NCBI GenBank assembly: GCA_937958785.1
Contig: CALGMY010000231.1
Span: 1-8,986 of the forward strand
Direction of reading: 5' to 3'
Source of the DNA: an uncultured Gammaproteobacteria bacterium
GTDB lineage: Bacteria; Pseudomonadota; Gammaproteobacteria; Steroidobacterales; GCA-2729495
DNA: 8,986 nt
In this document: one piece after another, positions 1 through 6,214 of the stretch
How the letters are laid out: the number at the start of each line of letters is the position of its first letter
Position numbering within the stretch: the stretch's first letter is position 1
Made by a program: the position numbers and the translations under genes
The notes under the pieces: model-generated
The model's database searches: none
What the model was told of the DNA's origin: nothing
The model's input: only the letters and a program-made list of their open reading frames with translations

Positions 1-60
1 GGTGTAACCCGTGCCGAGGACCAGGGCGACGACGGCGATGAGAGCTACTTCACGCATCAT
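1..60 (-). CDS. N-terminal fragment of a gene leaving the window, probable exported or membrane protein
   Basis: A minus-strand reading frame starts at ATG (60-58) and stays open for 20 codons to the window edge. The product begins MMREV, followed by an uninterrupted hydrophobic run (ALIAVVALVLG, about residues 6-16). That looks like the h-region of a signal peptide or a membrane anchor. GGAG on the minus strand (bases 73-70) lies 9 nt before the ATG, a good ribosome-binding distance. A second ATG at 57 and an upstream in-frame ATG at 69 are possible starts, but the latter abuts the GGAG and is unlikely. The gene is divergent from the patatin-like gene. The family cannot be identified from 20 residues. 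It could still be a chance frame, but start, ribosome site and hydrophobicity agree. Confidence 0.5.
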   Translation of the reverse strand, partial: MMREVALIAVVALVLGTGYT

Positions 61-90
61 GGTGACCATCTCCAGGGATGTTTGCCTTCG

Positions 91-99
91 AGCATAGCA
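91..99 (-). promoter_or_regulatory. Candidate extended -10 promoter for the left-edge gene
   Basis: On the minus strand, TGCTATGCT (99 down to 91) fits an extended -10 element (TGn followed by TATGCT, 4 of 6 to TATAAT). It would start transcription near base 84, giving a leader of about 24 nt before the ATG at 60 that contains the GGAG. No convincing -35 hexamer lies at 16-18 nt spacing, which extended -10 promoters can tolerate. This is a pattern match only. Confidence 0.3.
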
Positions 100-114
100 C
101 CGGGGCCCCGTTGC

Positions 115-144
115 TTGTGACCGCCAACCGGCTGTGCTTAACAT
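115..144 (+). promoter_or_regulatory. Candidate sigma-70 promoter for the patatin-like gene
   Basis: TTGTGA (115-120, 4 of 6 to TTGACA) and TAACAT (139-144, 4 of 6 to TATAAT) are separated by 18 nt in the otherwise GC-rich 61-186 intergenic stretch. The predicted transcription start is near 151, about 36 nt upstream of the GTG start. Both boxes are weak. The assignment rests on position and on the local dip in GC content. Confidence 0.22.
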
Positions 145-172
145 CCGCCGCATGGCACCCGGCAGTGGCAAT

Positions 173-178
173 GGAGGG
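173..178 (+). promoter_or_regulatory. Ribosome binding site that fixes the GTG start of the patatin-like gene
   Basis: GGAGGG sits 8 nt upstream of the GTG at 187. It is one of the strongest Shine-Dalgarno matches in the window. It supports a GTG start rather than the overlapping longer frame that opens at base 78. Confidence 0.7.
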
Positions 179-186
179 CAGCGCCC

Positions 187-1458
187 GTGAGCCCCGAGCG
201 CAGGCGTGGGGCCGTGCCGGGCGGCCAGGGCAAGCACATCGGGCTCGTGCTCCCCGGCGGTGGTGCCCGGGGCGCCTACCAGGTGGGCGTGCTGAAGGCC
301 ATTGCCGAAATGCTTCCCCGGCGATCACCAAACCCCTTCGCGGTGCTGAGCGGCACGTCTGCCGGTGCCATCAGCGCGGCGGTGCTCGCCTCCCGCGCCC
401 GCTGCTTCCGGGTCGCGGTCAGCGATCTCGAGCGGGTGTGGGCCAACTTCCACTCGAGCCAGGTTTTCCGGTGCGACCCGGCCACCATGCTGAAGAGCAG
501 CCTCCACTGGCTGGCAGCGATGGTGCTCGGGGGGCTCGGCCCCCGCAACCCGAGGTCCCTGCTGGACAACGACCCGCTCTGGGCCCTGCTCCGGGGTCGC
601 ATCAATTTCGACGCCATCCAGGACTCCATCGACCGGGGTTACCTGGGGGCGCTGGCGATCACGGCGGCCGGGTATGGCTCCGCCCGTTCGATCACGTTCT
701 TCCAGGGCCGGTCGGAGCTGCAGCCCTGGGAGCGGGTCCGGCGCAAGGGGCGGCCCACCCGCATCGCGCTGGAGCACCTCATGGCCAGCGTCGCGGTGCC
801 CATGGTCTTTCCGCCAGTGCGCATTGGCCAGGAATACTTCGGTGACGGGGCCATGCGCCAGGCGACGCCCCTGTCGCCGGCGCTGCACCTCGGGGCCCAC
901 CGCCTGCTGGTGATCGGCGTCCGCAACGAGGTCCCTGAACCGCTGCCGGCGGCCGACCAGGCCGTTCCCTACCCCAGCTTCGGCAGGATCGCGGGCTACA
1001 TCCTCGATGCGCTCTTCATGGATGGCCTCTCGTCCGACCTCGAGAACCTGATCCGCATCAACATGATCCTGGAGAACATGCCTGGCCGGGTGCTGCAGGG
1101 CGAGTTCGGGCACCTGCACCACACCGACGCGTTCATCATGCTGCCGACCCAGGACGTGCGGGCGGTTGCCGCCCGTCACGTCCGCGAGATGCCGCGAGCC
1201 ATGCGCCTGTTAATGCGCGGCCTCGGGGCCCTGAACTACGGCGGCAGCCAGCTGCTGAGCTACCTGCTGTTCGAGTCCGGCTATACCCGTGAGCTGATCA
1301 CGCTGGGCTACGAGGACGCCCTGGCCAGGCGGGAAGACCTGCTGGCCTTCCTCGACGGGCAGCCCATCCAGGCGCCGGCGGGCATCACCGGCTGGCGGGA
1401 CCTCAGCGAGGAATATTCCCAGCGCCTGCGGGTTCTCAGGGTGACCGGGGCCGCCTAG
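187..1458 (+). CDS. Patatin-like phospholipase family protein
   Basis: This 423-residue protein is a predicted serine lipid acyl hydrolase of the patatin family, which uses a Ser-Asp dyad. The oxyanion-hole motif GGGARG lies at residues 24-29. The nucleophile elbow GTSAG lies at 56-60, with Ser58 as nucleophile. The catalytic DGA motif is at 220-222, with Asp220. No signal peptide precedes the domain, since the N-terminus (about 16 residues) is basic and polar, so a cytoplasmic or peripheral membrane location is likely. A C-terminal region (roughly 300-423) includes the stretch SYLLFESGYTRELITLGYED (358-377), of a kind I recall from bacterial patatin-like proteins. The GTG start is backed by GGAGGG 8 nt upstream. 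The gene is monocistronic as far as visible and converges on rapZ with a 4-bp overlap. The catalytic class is secure. The substrate (phospholipid, lysophospholipid or neutral lipid) cannot be read from the sequence. Confidence 0.92.
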   Translation: MSPERRRGAVPGGQGKHIGLVLPGGGARGAYQVGVLKAIAEMLPRRSPNPFAVLSGTSAGAISAAVLASRARCFRVAVSDLERVWANFHSSQVFRCDPATMLKSSLHWLAAMVLGGLGPRNPRSLLDNDPLWALLRGRINFDAIQDSIDRGYLGALAITAAGYGSARSITFFQGRSELQPWERVRRKGRPTRIALEHLMASVAVPMVFPPVRIGQEYFGDGAMRQATPLSPALHLGAHRLLVIGVRNEVPEPLPAADQAVPYPSFGRIAGYILDALFMDGLSSDLENLIRINMILENMPGRVLQGEFGHLHHTDAFIMLPTQDVRAVAARHVREMPRAMRLLMRGLGALNYGGSQLLSYLLFESGYTRELITLGYEDALARREDLLAFLDGQPIQAPAGITGWRDLSEEYSQRLRVLRVTGAA

Positions 1459-2363
1459 GTCTCCAGCGGCCCACCGAACTGCGGGGCCTGGATCCGTCCG
1501 TCCACCTCGGGCAACTCGTTGTGGCGGGTCATCACCGGCGAATAACGGCGGGCGAGTTCGGCGGCGACCTTCTCCGCCATGTATACCGACCGGTGCTGGC
1601 CACCTGTGCAGCCCAGGGCCACCGTCAGGTAGTTGCGGTTGAAGTCGATGTATTCGGGGATCCAGCGGTCCAGGAATCCCAGGATATCGTCGTACATGCG
1701 CTGCACCTGGGGCGAGGCGTCGAGGAACCCCGCGACCGGTGCATCCTTGCCCGTGAGGGGCCGCAACGTCACGTCCCAGTAGGGATTCGGGAGGCAGCGG
1801 AGGTCGAACACGAAGTCTGCGTCGGCCGGGATGCCGTGCTTGTAGCCGAAGGACTCGATGAGTATCGACAGCCCCGGCTGCTCATGGGCCCCCACGCGCC
1901 GCCGGATGATGTCCCGCAGCTGGTAGATGCTGGTCCGCGTGGTGTCGAGCACCAGTTCGGCCGAGGAAATGATCGGCCCCAGCAGTTGCCGTTCCCGGTC
2001 GATGGCCTCCCGCAGGCTGAGCCCGGCGGCGCTCAGCGGGTGCTTGCGGCGGCTCTCCGCGTAGCGCTTCAGCAGCACGTTGTCGTCCGCGTGGAGGAAG
2101 ATGACCTCGCAGCGCACGCCACGGGTCCGGAGGTCCCGGACCATGCCGGGAAGCCCTGCCAGGTCGGCAGCCCGGTTCCGTGCATCGATGCCGACGGCAA
2201 GGTTTGCGTAGAGCGGGTCCTGCGTGGCGGTGATCTCGCCGATGAGCGTGGCGAGGAGGGCAGCAGGCATGTTGTCGATGCAGTAGAACCCGAGGTCCTC
2301 GAAGTGGTGAAGGGCCACGGTCTTGCCGGAACCCGAGAGGCCACTGACGATGATCAGGCGCAC
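1455..2363 (-). CDS. rapZ: RNase adapter / nucleotide-binding protein RapZ (YvcJ family)
   Basis: This is a 302-residue member of the RapZ family (E. coli RapZ has 284). In E. coli RapZ senses glucosamine 6-phosphate and directs RNase E to the small RNA GlmZ. The P-loop GLSGSGKT is at residues 8-15, followed by FYCIDNMP (27-33 region) and a Walker-B-like IFLHADD (88-94). The C-terminal domain contains SFGYKHGIP (171-179), LPNPYW (191-196) and GCTGGQHRS (251-259), all family hallmarks. I chose the GTG at 2363 because homology begins exactly there. The open frame extends to 2537, but those 58 codons are the out-of-frame shadow of hpf. GGAG lies 11 nt upstream of the GTG. The gene follows hpf after 22 bp with no ptsN between them. 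The C-terminal tail after residue 280 is acidic to neutral and lacks the basic KRKP-type ending of the E. coli protein, so the GlmZ role may not apply here. Confidence 0.95.
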   Translation of the reverse strand: MRLIIVSGLSGSGKTVALHHFEDLGFYCIDNMPAALLATLIGEITATQDPLYANLAVGIDARNRAADLAGLPGMVRDLRTRGVRCEVIFLHADDNVLLKRYAESRRKHPLSAAGLSLREAIDRERQLLGPIISSAELVLDTTRTSIYQLRDIIRRRVGAHEQPGLSILIESFGYKHGIPADADFVFDLRCLPNPYWDVTLRPLTGKDAPVAGFLDASPQVQRMYDDILGFLDRWIPEYIDFNRNYLTVALGCTGGQHRSVYMAEKVAAELARRYSPVMTRHNELPEVDGRIQAPQFGGPLET

Positions 2364-2385
2364 GGCTGAACGGGCTCCAGCAGGA

Positions 2386-2709
2386 TCAGGCGGGACGGTC
2401 GTGCTTGCCGTTGTCCCGGGCATGGTGGTCGGTGAGCTTTTCCTTGTGCTTGCGCACCTGACGGTCCAGCTTGTCCACCATGCCGTCGATCGCGGCGTAC
2501 ATGTTTTCCTCGATGGATTCGGCAAACAGCTGGCCACCGGCCAGGTTGACCGTGGCCTCCGCCCGGTGCCGCAGCTTGTCCACGGTCAGGATGCAATGCA
2601 CCACGGTCACGTGGTCGAAGTGGCGCTCGATGCGCCCGAGCTTCGACTGCACGTAGTCCCGCATCGGTTCGGTGATCTCCACGTGGTGTCCAGTGAGGTT
2701 CAGCTGCAT
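2386..2709 (-). CDS. hpf: Ribosome hibernation promoting factor, short form
   Basis: This 107-residue protein is of the short HPF/YfiA class (E. coli Hpf has 95 residues). Such proteins bind the 30S decoding region and, together with RMF, convert 70S ribosomes to inactive 100S dimers in stationary phase. The sequence shows the family pattern: an N-terminal MQLNLTGHHVEIT strand, a helix with YVQSKLGRIERHFD (19-32), the core strands with HRAEATVNL (48-56), and a C-terminal helix with AAIDGMVDKLDRQVRKHKEK (72-91). It lacks the C-terminal dimerisation domain of long HPF. The ATG at 2709 is chosen over the upstream extension to 2955 because the family N-terminus starts there and AGGAGG lies 5 nt ahead of it. 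The upstream extension is an rpoN shadow. hpf lies 37 bp after rpoN, the usual arrangement. Its strong ribosome site suggests high expression relative to its neighbours. Confidence 0.95.
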   Translation of the reverse strand: MQLNLTGHHVEITEPMRDYVQSKLGRIERHFDHVTVVHCILTVDKLRHRAEATVNLAGGQLFAESIEENMYAAIDGMVDKLDRQVRKHKEKLTDHHARDNGKHDRPA

Positions 2710-2714
2710 GTTGG

Positions 2715-2720
2715 CCTCCT
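2715..2720 (-). promoter_or_regulatory. Strong ribosome binding site of hpf
   Basis: AGGAGG on the minus strand, 5 nt before the ATG at 2709, is the clearest consensus Shine-Dalgarno match in the minus-strand block. It decides the start in favour of 2709 over the longer open frame. Confidence 0.75.
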
Positions 2721-2746
2721 TTGTCGTTCTCGTAATCGGGGTGCGG

Positions 2747-4231
2747 TCAGCGGGCGGGGCGCCGTCGACGCTCGCTGGATGGTTCGATGTGCATGGCTTC
2801 CCGGTATTTTGCCACTGTCCGCCGGGCCACCTGGATGCCCTGCTTGGACAGGATGGCGGCCAGCTGGCTGTCGGACAGCGGCTTGGCCGGGTCCTCCTGG
2901 CTGATGAGCTTGCGGATCCGGGCCCGGATGGCCGTCGACGACTGCTCGCTGCCATCGTCCCCGGTGACCTGGCTCGAGAAGAAGTGCCGGAACTCGAATA
3001 CTCCCCGCGGGGTGTGCATGTACTTGTTCGCCGTCACGCGGGAGATCGTGGATTCGTGCATCTGCACACTGTCGGCGACGTCCCGCAGCACCATGGGCCG
3101 CATGGCCTCCTCGCCGTGGTCCAGGAACTCCGCCTGCCGCTCCACGATGCACCTCGCGACCTTGAGCAGCGTGTCGTTGCGGATCTCGAGGCTCCGGATG
3201 AGCCAGCGCGCCTCCTGGAGCTGGGTGCGCAGCGTCGTGTGTTCGCTCTCGCCGCGGACCATGTCCGCATAGGCCTGGTTGACCTTGAGCCGTGGGGTGA
3301 TCGACCGGTTCACCTCCACCGCCCAGCGCCCGTTGCGCTTGCGTACGAATACATCCGGCACAATGTAGTCCGGCGATGCCGGCTGCACTGCCAGCCCGGG
3401 CTTCGGGTGGCAGTTGCGGATCAGGGCGAGCGCCACGTCGAGGTCTTCCTCCGACACGCCGAGCCGGCGCCGCAGGATCCCCAGCTGCTGTTCGGCGACC
3501 AGGTCGAGGGCATCCACCGTGATGGCGAGCGCCAGGTCCCGGCCCGGCACGCTCGCCGCGAGCTGGCCGAGCTGGATGCGGATGCACTCCCCGAGGTCGC
3601 GCGCACCGACCCCGACGGGATCGAGGGCCTGGACCTTGGCGAGGGTCAGTTCCAGCTCGGGAAGCGTGAACTCGCCGGACTGCTGCAGGGTCTCGAGGAT
3701 CGCCAGCAGCGGCTCGGTCAGGTAGCCGGCGTCGTTCATGGCGTCGACCAGGGCCTGCCCCATGACCACCTCGCGAGGTTCGAAATGCTCGGTCTCGAGC
3801 TGCCAGAGCAGGTGGGCGTGCAGCGTCTCGTTGGAGCGGTCGCTGGGCTCCGGCCGCCCGTCCTCGTCGTCCCAGTTGCCGCTGCCCCCGGAGGTCTCGT
3901 TCCAGAGCAGCGAGTCGCCCTCGTCTTCGGCTGCCGATGCGGCGGGGCCCTCACCGGCAGCATCGCTGGCCCCGTCGTCCCAGAGGTCCGCGGGGGTTTC
4001 GTCGTCGGGCGTGCCACCTTCGGCGGGGTCGCGCGGCAGGGCATCGAGCTCGACCGGGCCGTCGCCGCCGCCACCCGACTCGTCCAGGTCGAGCATCACG
4101 TTCTCTGCCAGCAGCTGTTCGAGCTGGGTGTTCAGCTCGGCCACGGGCAGCTGCAGCAGGCGGATGGCCTGTTGCAGCTGCGGCGTCATGGTCAGCTGCT
4201 GGCTGATCCTGAGTTGTAGAGCCGGCTTCAT
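2747..4231 (-). CDS. rpoN: RNA polymerase sigma-54 factor RpoN
   Basis: This is a 494-residue sigma-54, which directs RNA polymerase to -24/-12 promoters and needs an AAA+ enhancer-binding activator to open them. Region I (about 1-47) is Gln/Leu-rich and canonical, with SQQLTMTPQLQQAIRLLQLP at 10-29. Region II (about 48-133) is a long linker rich in Asp, Glu, Gly and Ala with only a few Arg. The core-binding region follows (about 134-300). The helix-turn-helix lies near 379-407, including HESTISRVTANKYM (392-405). The invariant RpoN box ARRTVAKYRE is at 469-478, followed by a short Arg-rich tail. The ATG at 4231 matches the family N-terminus, with AGGGA 5 nt upstream. The gene lies 36 bp after lptB and 37 bp before hpf, as in E. 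coli, and shows no sign of truncation. Confidence 0.97.
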   Translation of the reverse strand: MKPALQLRISQQLTMTPQLQQAIRLLQLPVAELNTQLEQLLAENVMLDLDESGGGGDGPVELDALPRDPAEGGTPDDETPADLWDDGASDAAGEGPAASAAEDEGDSLLWNETSGGSGNWDDEDGRPEPSDRSNETLHAHLLWQLETEHFEPREVVMGQALVDAMNDAGYLTEPLLAILETLQQSGEFTLPELELTLAKVQALDPVGVGARDLGECIRIQLGQLAASVPGRDLALAITVDALDLVAEQQLGILRRRLGVSEEDLDVALALIRNCHPKPGLAVQPASPDYIVPDVFVRKRNGRWAVEVNRSITPRLKVNQAYADMVRGESEHTTLRTQLQEARWLIRSLEIRNDTLLKVARCIVERQAEFLDHGEEAMRPMVLRDVADSVQMHESTISRVTANKYMHTPRGVFEFRHFFSSQVTGDDGSEQSSTAIRARIRKLISQEDPAKPLSDSQLAAILSKQGIQVARRTVAKYREAMHIEPSSERRRRPAR

Positions 4232-4249
4232 CCTCGTCCCTGAAGGCAG

Positions 4250-4265
4250 CGCGCGTCCTGGCGCG
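4250..4265. repeat. Short GC inverted repeat in the lptB-rpoN gap
   Basis: CGCGC (4250-4254) and GCGCG (4261-4265) can pair as a 5-bp stem with a 6-nt loop in the 36-bp gap between lptB and rpoN. No T-run follows in either direction, so it does not look like an intrinsic terminator. A role in attenuation or RNA stability between the LPS genes and rpoN is possible, but the stem is short enough to arise by chance in GC-rich DNA. Confidence 0.3.
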
Positions 4266-4267
4266 GC

Positions 4268-4993
4268 CTATAGCTTAAAGCCTTCGCCCAGGTAGACCTG
4301 CCGGACCTGCTGGTTCGCCAGGATGTCCTCGGGCGCGCCCTCGGCAATCATCGTCCCGTCATTGAGAATATAGGCCCGGCCGCAGATTCCCAGGGTTTCG
4401 CGCACATTATGGTCCGTTATGAGGATGCCGATGCCCCGGGAGGCCAGGTGCCGGATGATCCGCTGGATATCCAGCACCGAGATCGGGTCAACCCCGGCAA
4501 ACGGCTCGTCGAGCAGGACGAAGCGGGGCTCCGCGGCGAGGGCCCTGGCGATCTCTACGCGTCGTCGCTCTCCGCCGGACAGGCTGAGTCCCATGCCGGT
4601 GCGCACATGGGTGATGTGCAGCTCCTCCAGCAGTTCTTCCAGCACGCGCTCCTGGTCCGAGCGGCTCAGGCCGGGCCTGGTCTCCAGGATGGCGAGGATG
4701 TTGTCCTCCACGCTGAGCTTGCGGAACACCGAGGCTTCCTGGGGCAGGTAGCCGAGGCCGAGCCGGGCGCGGCGGTGCATCGGCATGTCGGTGAGGTCAT
4801 GGTCGTCCAGCTGGATCCGGCCTGCGTCGCACGGCACGAGCCCGACGATCATGTAGAACGCCGTGGTCTTGCCCGCCCCATTGGGGCCGAGGAGGCCCAC
4901 GATCTCCCCGCTGTCGACCGTCAGCGAGATACCCTTGACCACCTGGCGCTGCCGGTACCGCTTCTGGACGTCCGTTGCCCGGAGCGTACTCAC
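4268..4993 (-). CDS. lptB: LPS export ABC transporter ATP-binding protein LptB
   Basis: This 241-residue cytoplasmic ATPase powers LPS extraction from the inner membrane as a dimer with LptF and LptG, which are not in the window. All ABC motifs are intact: Walker A GPNGAGKT (36-43), Q-loop Gln85 in YLPQEASVF, signature LSGGE (138-142), Walker B FVLLDE (158-163), D-loop region AGVDP and H-loop His195 in ITDHN. PQEASVFRKL and the signature context GERRRVEIARAL are characteristic of LptB within the ABC family. The length equals that of E. coli LptB. The start is GTG at 4993, overlapping the lptA stop as GTGA. There is no clear Shine-Dalgarno sequence, so translation is probably coupled to lptA. 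Confidence 0.97.
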   Translation of the reverse strand: MSTLRATDVQKRYRQRQVVKGISLTVDSGEIVGLLGPNGAGKTTAFYMIVGLVPCDAGRIQLDDHDLTDMPMHRRARLGLGYLPQEASVFRKLSVEDNILAILETRPGLSRSDQERVLEELLEELHITHVRTGMGLSLSGGERRRVEIARALAAEPRFVLLDEPFAGVDPISVLDIQRIIRHLASRGIGILITDHNVRETLGICGRAYILNDGTMIAEGAPEDILANQQVRQVYLGEGFKL

Positions 4994-5682
4994 TGGGGTG
5001 CCACCGACTTCTCCTCGGGTGTGATCCGCATCCGGACCGCGCCCCCGGTCCCGCCCCCGGCGGTCACCACCTCGCGCCGGAGGTCGTAGGCGATCCGCGA
5101 GCCCGAGATCTCGCTGCGCCCGTCGCTCAGCCAGGCATCCTCGGCGATTTCCAGCGTGGCGCCCTCCAGGTCGTAGGCCACGACCCCGCCGCGGCCCTCG
5201 GTCGGGCGCCCCTCGGCCGTGGCGGCCTGGCTGAACCTGGCCGGGCTGCCCGTCAGCACCGCCTCCCGCAGGCGGTTGTCCCGGAAAGTGAGTTCGGCGC
5301 GGTCGCCGCTCGCACGGGTGGCGCCGTTGATGATGCTTACGTTGCCGGTGAAGACCCAGCGGCTGTCCTCGAAGTCCGCCGGGTCGGCCACGGCCTCGTC
5401 CGCCTTGATCGCCAGGCCACCCTGCCGGATGTTGAGCTGGCGGAAGATGAGCCGGTTGTTGCGCCGGTCGAGTTCGGAGAAGGCGGCATCGAGGTCGATC
5501 GGCAGGGCGGGGTCCGCCGGCTGCAGTGCGGGGATCGCCAGGGGCGGCTCGGCAGCCGCACCGGACCCTGCCACGAGCATTCCGGCCAGGACGAGGCAGG
5601 GGAATGCCGCGGTCCGGTCAGGGGAGGAACCGGCCCTCGACCTCGGCACTGAACTGAAGGCGATCCTGCTTGAGATAGACAC
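4990..5682 (-). CDS. lptA: LPS transport periplasmic protein LptA
   Basis: This protein is predicted to form the periplasmic beta-jellyroll filament that carries LPS from LptC to LptD. With the GTG at 5682 it has 230 residues. The hydrophobic run near 25-39 and the GSGAAA-E junction (cleavage after about residue 44) indicate a Sec signal peptide. The OstA-like domain spans about 62-205, with a WVFTGNVSI motif (109-117), where E. coli LptA has VVTFTGNVIV. The start is uncertain. GTG 5682 has AGGGGG 4 nt upstream but gives a long n-region. GTG 5649 gives a more typical signal peptide of about 33 residues but has a poor ribosome site. ATG 5580 would destroy the signal peptide. Either GTG start overlaps the 3' end of lptC. 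The gene overlaps lptB by 4 bp. The family call rests on context, signal peptide and the TGNV strand, since the sequence is otherwise divergent. Confidence 0.88.
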   Translation of the reverse strand: MSISSRIAFSSVPRSRAGSSPDRTAAFPCLVLAGMLVAGSGAAAEPPLAIPALQPADPALPIDLDAAFSELDRRNNRLIFRQLNIRQGGLAIKADEAVADPADFEDSRWVFTGNVSIINGATRASGDRAELTFRDNRLREAVLTGSPARFSQAATAEGRPTEGRGGVVAYDLEGATLEIAEDAWLSDGRSEISGSRIAYDLRREVVTAGGGTGGAVRMRITPEEKSVAPQ

Positions 5683-6205
5683 GCATCCCCCTGGCCCGGA
5701 GCGTGTCCCGGTCGCGTTCCACCGCCACCATGCGCTCGGTCCGGGCGATGTAGGCTTCAGGATCCAGCTCCAGGTAGTCGGTCCGGATCAGGAGTGGCGC
5801 CGCGCTTTCGCGGCTCCGGTCTCCGGCGGTGGCCGGCCGTTCCGCGGTCACCGCGGTCACGTCGCCGGACAGCTGAATGATATTACGATCCGGCGGTATC
5901 TGTCCGCGCTCGGCCCGCAGTGTCCAGGGCACCTCGGCACCGGGCTCGTAGTCCACGGTGACCTTCGCCATCGTGATGGTGCCGTCCGCGAGGGCCTGTT
6001 CGCCGGAGGCGGCGCTCACCCGGTAGAGCAGCGCGCCGTCGGGGCCGGTCCCGGTGAGCCTGGCGTCGCGAACGTAGTAGCCGGCGCCGAGCCGCGGGCC
6101 GGCCTGCTCCCCGGCGGCATCGGGGCGATCGCGCAGCGCGAGCCAGGTGCTCGCGGCCGCGGCGACCGCCAGCAGGACCAGCCGGCCGGGGTGCTGCACC
6201 TGCAC
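5618..6205 (-). CDS. lptC: LPS export inner-membrane bitopic protein LptC
   Basis: This 195-residue protein (E. coli LptC has 191) is a single-pass inner-membrane protein whose periplasmic jellyroll receives LPS from LptB2FG and passes it to LptA. The N-terminus carries one hydrophobic segment (about residues 8-24, RLVLLAVAAAASTWLAL), then a soluble domain. The domain has features I associate with LptC: YYVRDARLTGTGPDGALLYR (about 43-62) and later the strand repeats IQLSGDV, YLELDPE and RMVAVERD. The start is GTG at 6205, with GAGG 7 nt upstream. The gene follows kdsC after 9 bp and its 3' end overlaps the lptA start region. Position between kdsC and lptA strongly supports the call. Confidence 0.93.
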   Translation of the reverse strand: MQVQHPGRLVLLAVAAAASTWLALRDRPDAAGEQAGPRLGAGYYVRDARLTGTGPDGALLYRVSAASGEQALADGTITMAKVTVDYEPGAEVPWTLRAERGQIPPDRNIIQLSGDVTAVTAERPATAGDRSRESAAPLLIRTDYLELDPEAYIARTERMVAVERDRDTLRARGMRVYLKQDRLQFSAEVEGRFLP

Positions 6206-6214
6206 GGGCCGGCC

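Noticed and set aside
153..169. A TGGCAC element upstream of the patatin-like gene, considered as a sigma-54 promoter because rpoN is in the window
   Set aside because: The required GG-N10-GC spacing is not met. The nearest downstream GC is two bases too far, and the rest of the -12 element is absent.
1463..1491. Imperfect hairpin (CCA and GGCCC pairing with GGGCC and TGG) just after the patatin stop, considered as a terminator
   Set aside because: There is no T-run after it, the stem has a bulge and an 11-nt loop, and it lies inside rapZ coding sequence, where GC-rich pairing is expected by chance.
1521..2369. A 282-codon plus-strand frame antisense to rapZ, with similar long frames antisense to the patatin gene (325-1179) and to murA (7918-8805)
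   Set aside because: Their products are rich in Arg, Gly, Pro and His without domain signatures, as expected for antisense shadows in GC-rich DNA. The sense genes are unambiguous.
2364..2537. An N-terminal extension of RapZ by 58 codons
   Set aside because: The extension overlaps hpf out of frame, has low-complexity composition unlike the family, and RapZ homology starts exactly at the GTG at 2363.
2672..4219. A 515-codon plus-strand open frame antisense to rpoN
   Set aside because: It is in exact antisense register with rpoN codons, has no recognisable domain, and is explained by codon bias. rpoN itself is complete with the RpoN box.
4119..4231. Gln-rich stretch at the RpoN N-terminus, considered as a low-complexity repeat
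   Set aside because: It is the normal region I of sigma-54, conserved for activator response, not an expansion.
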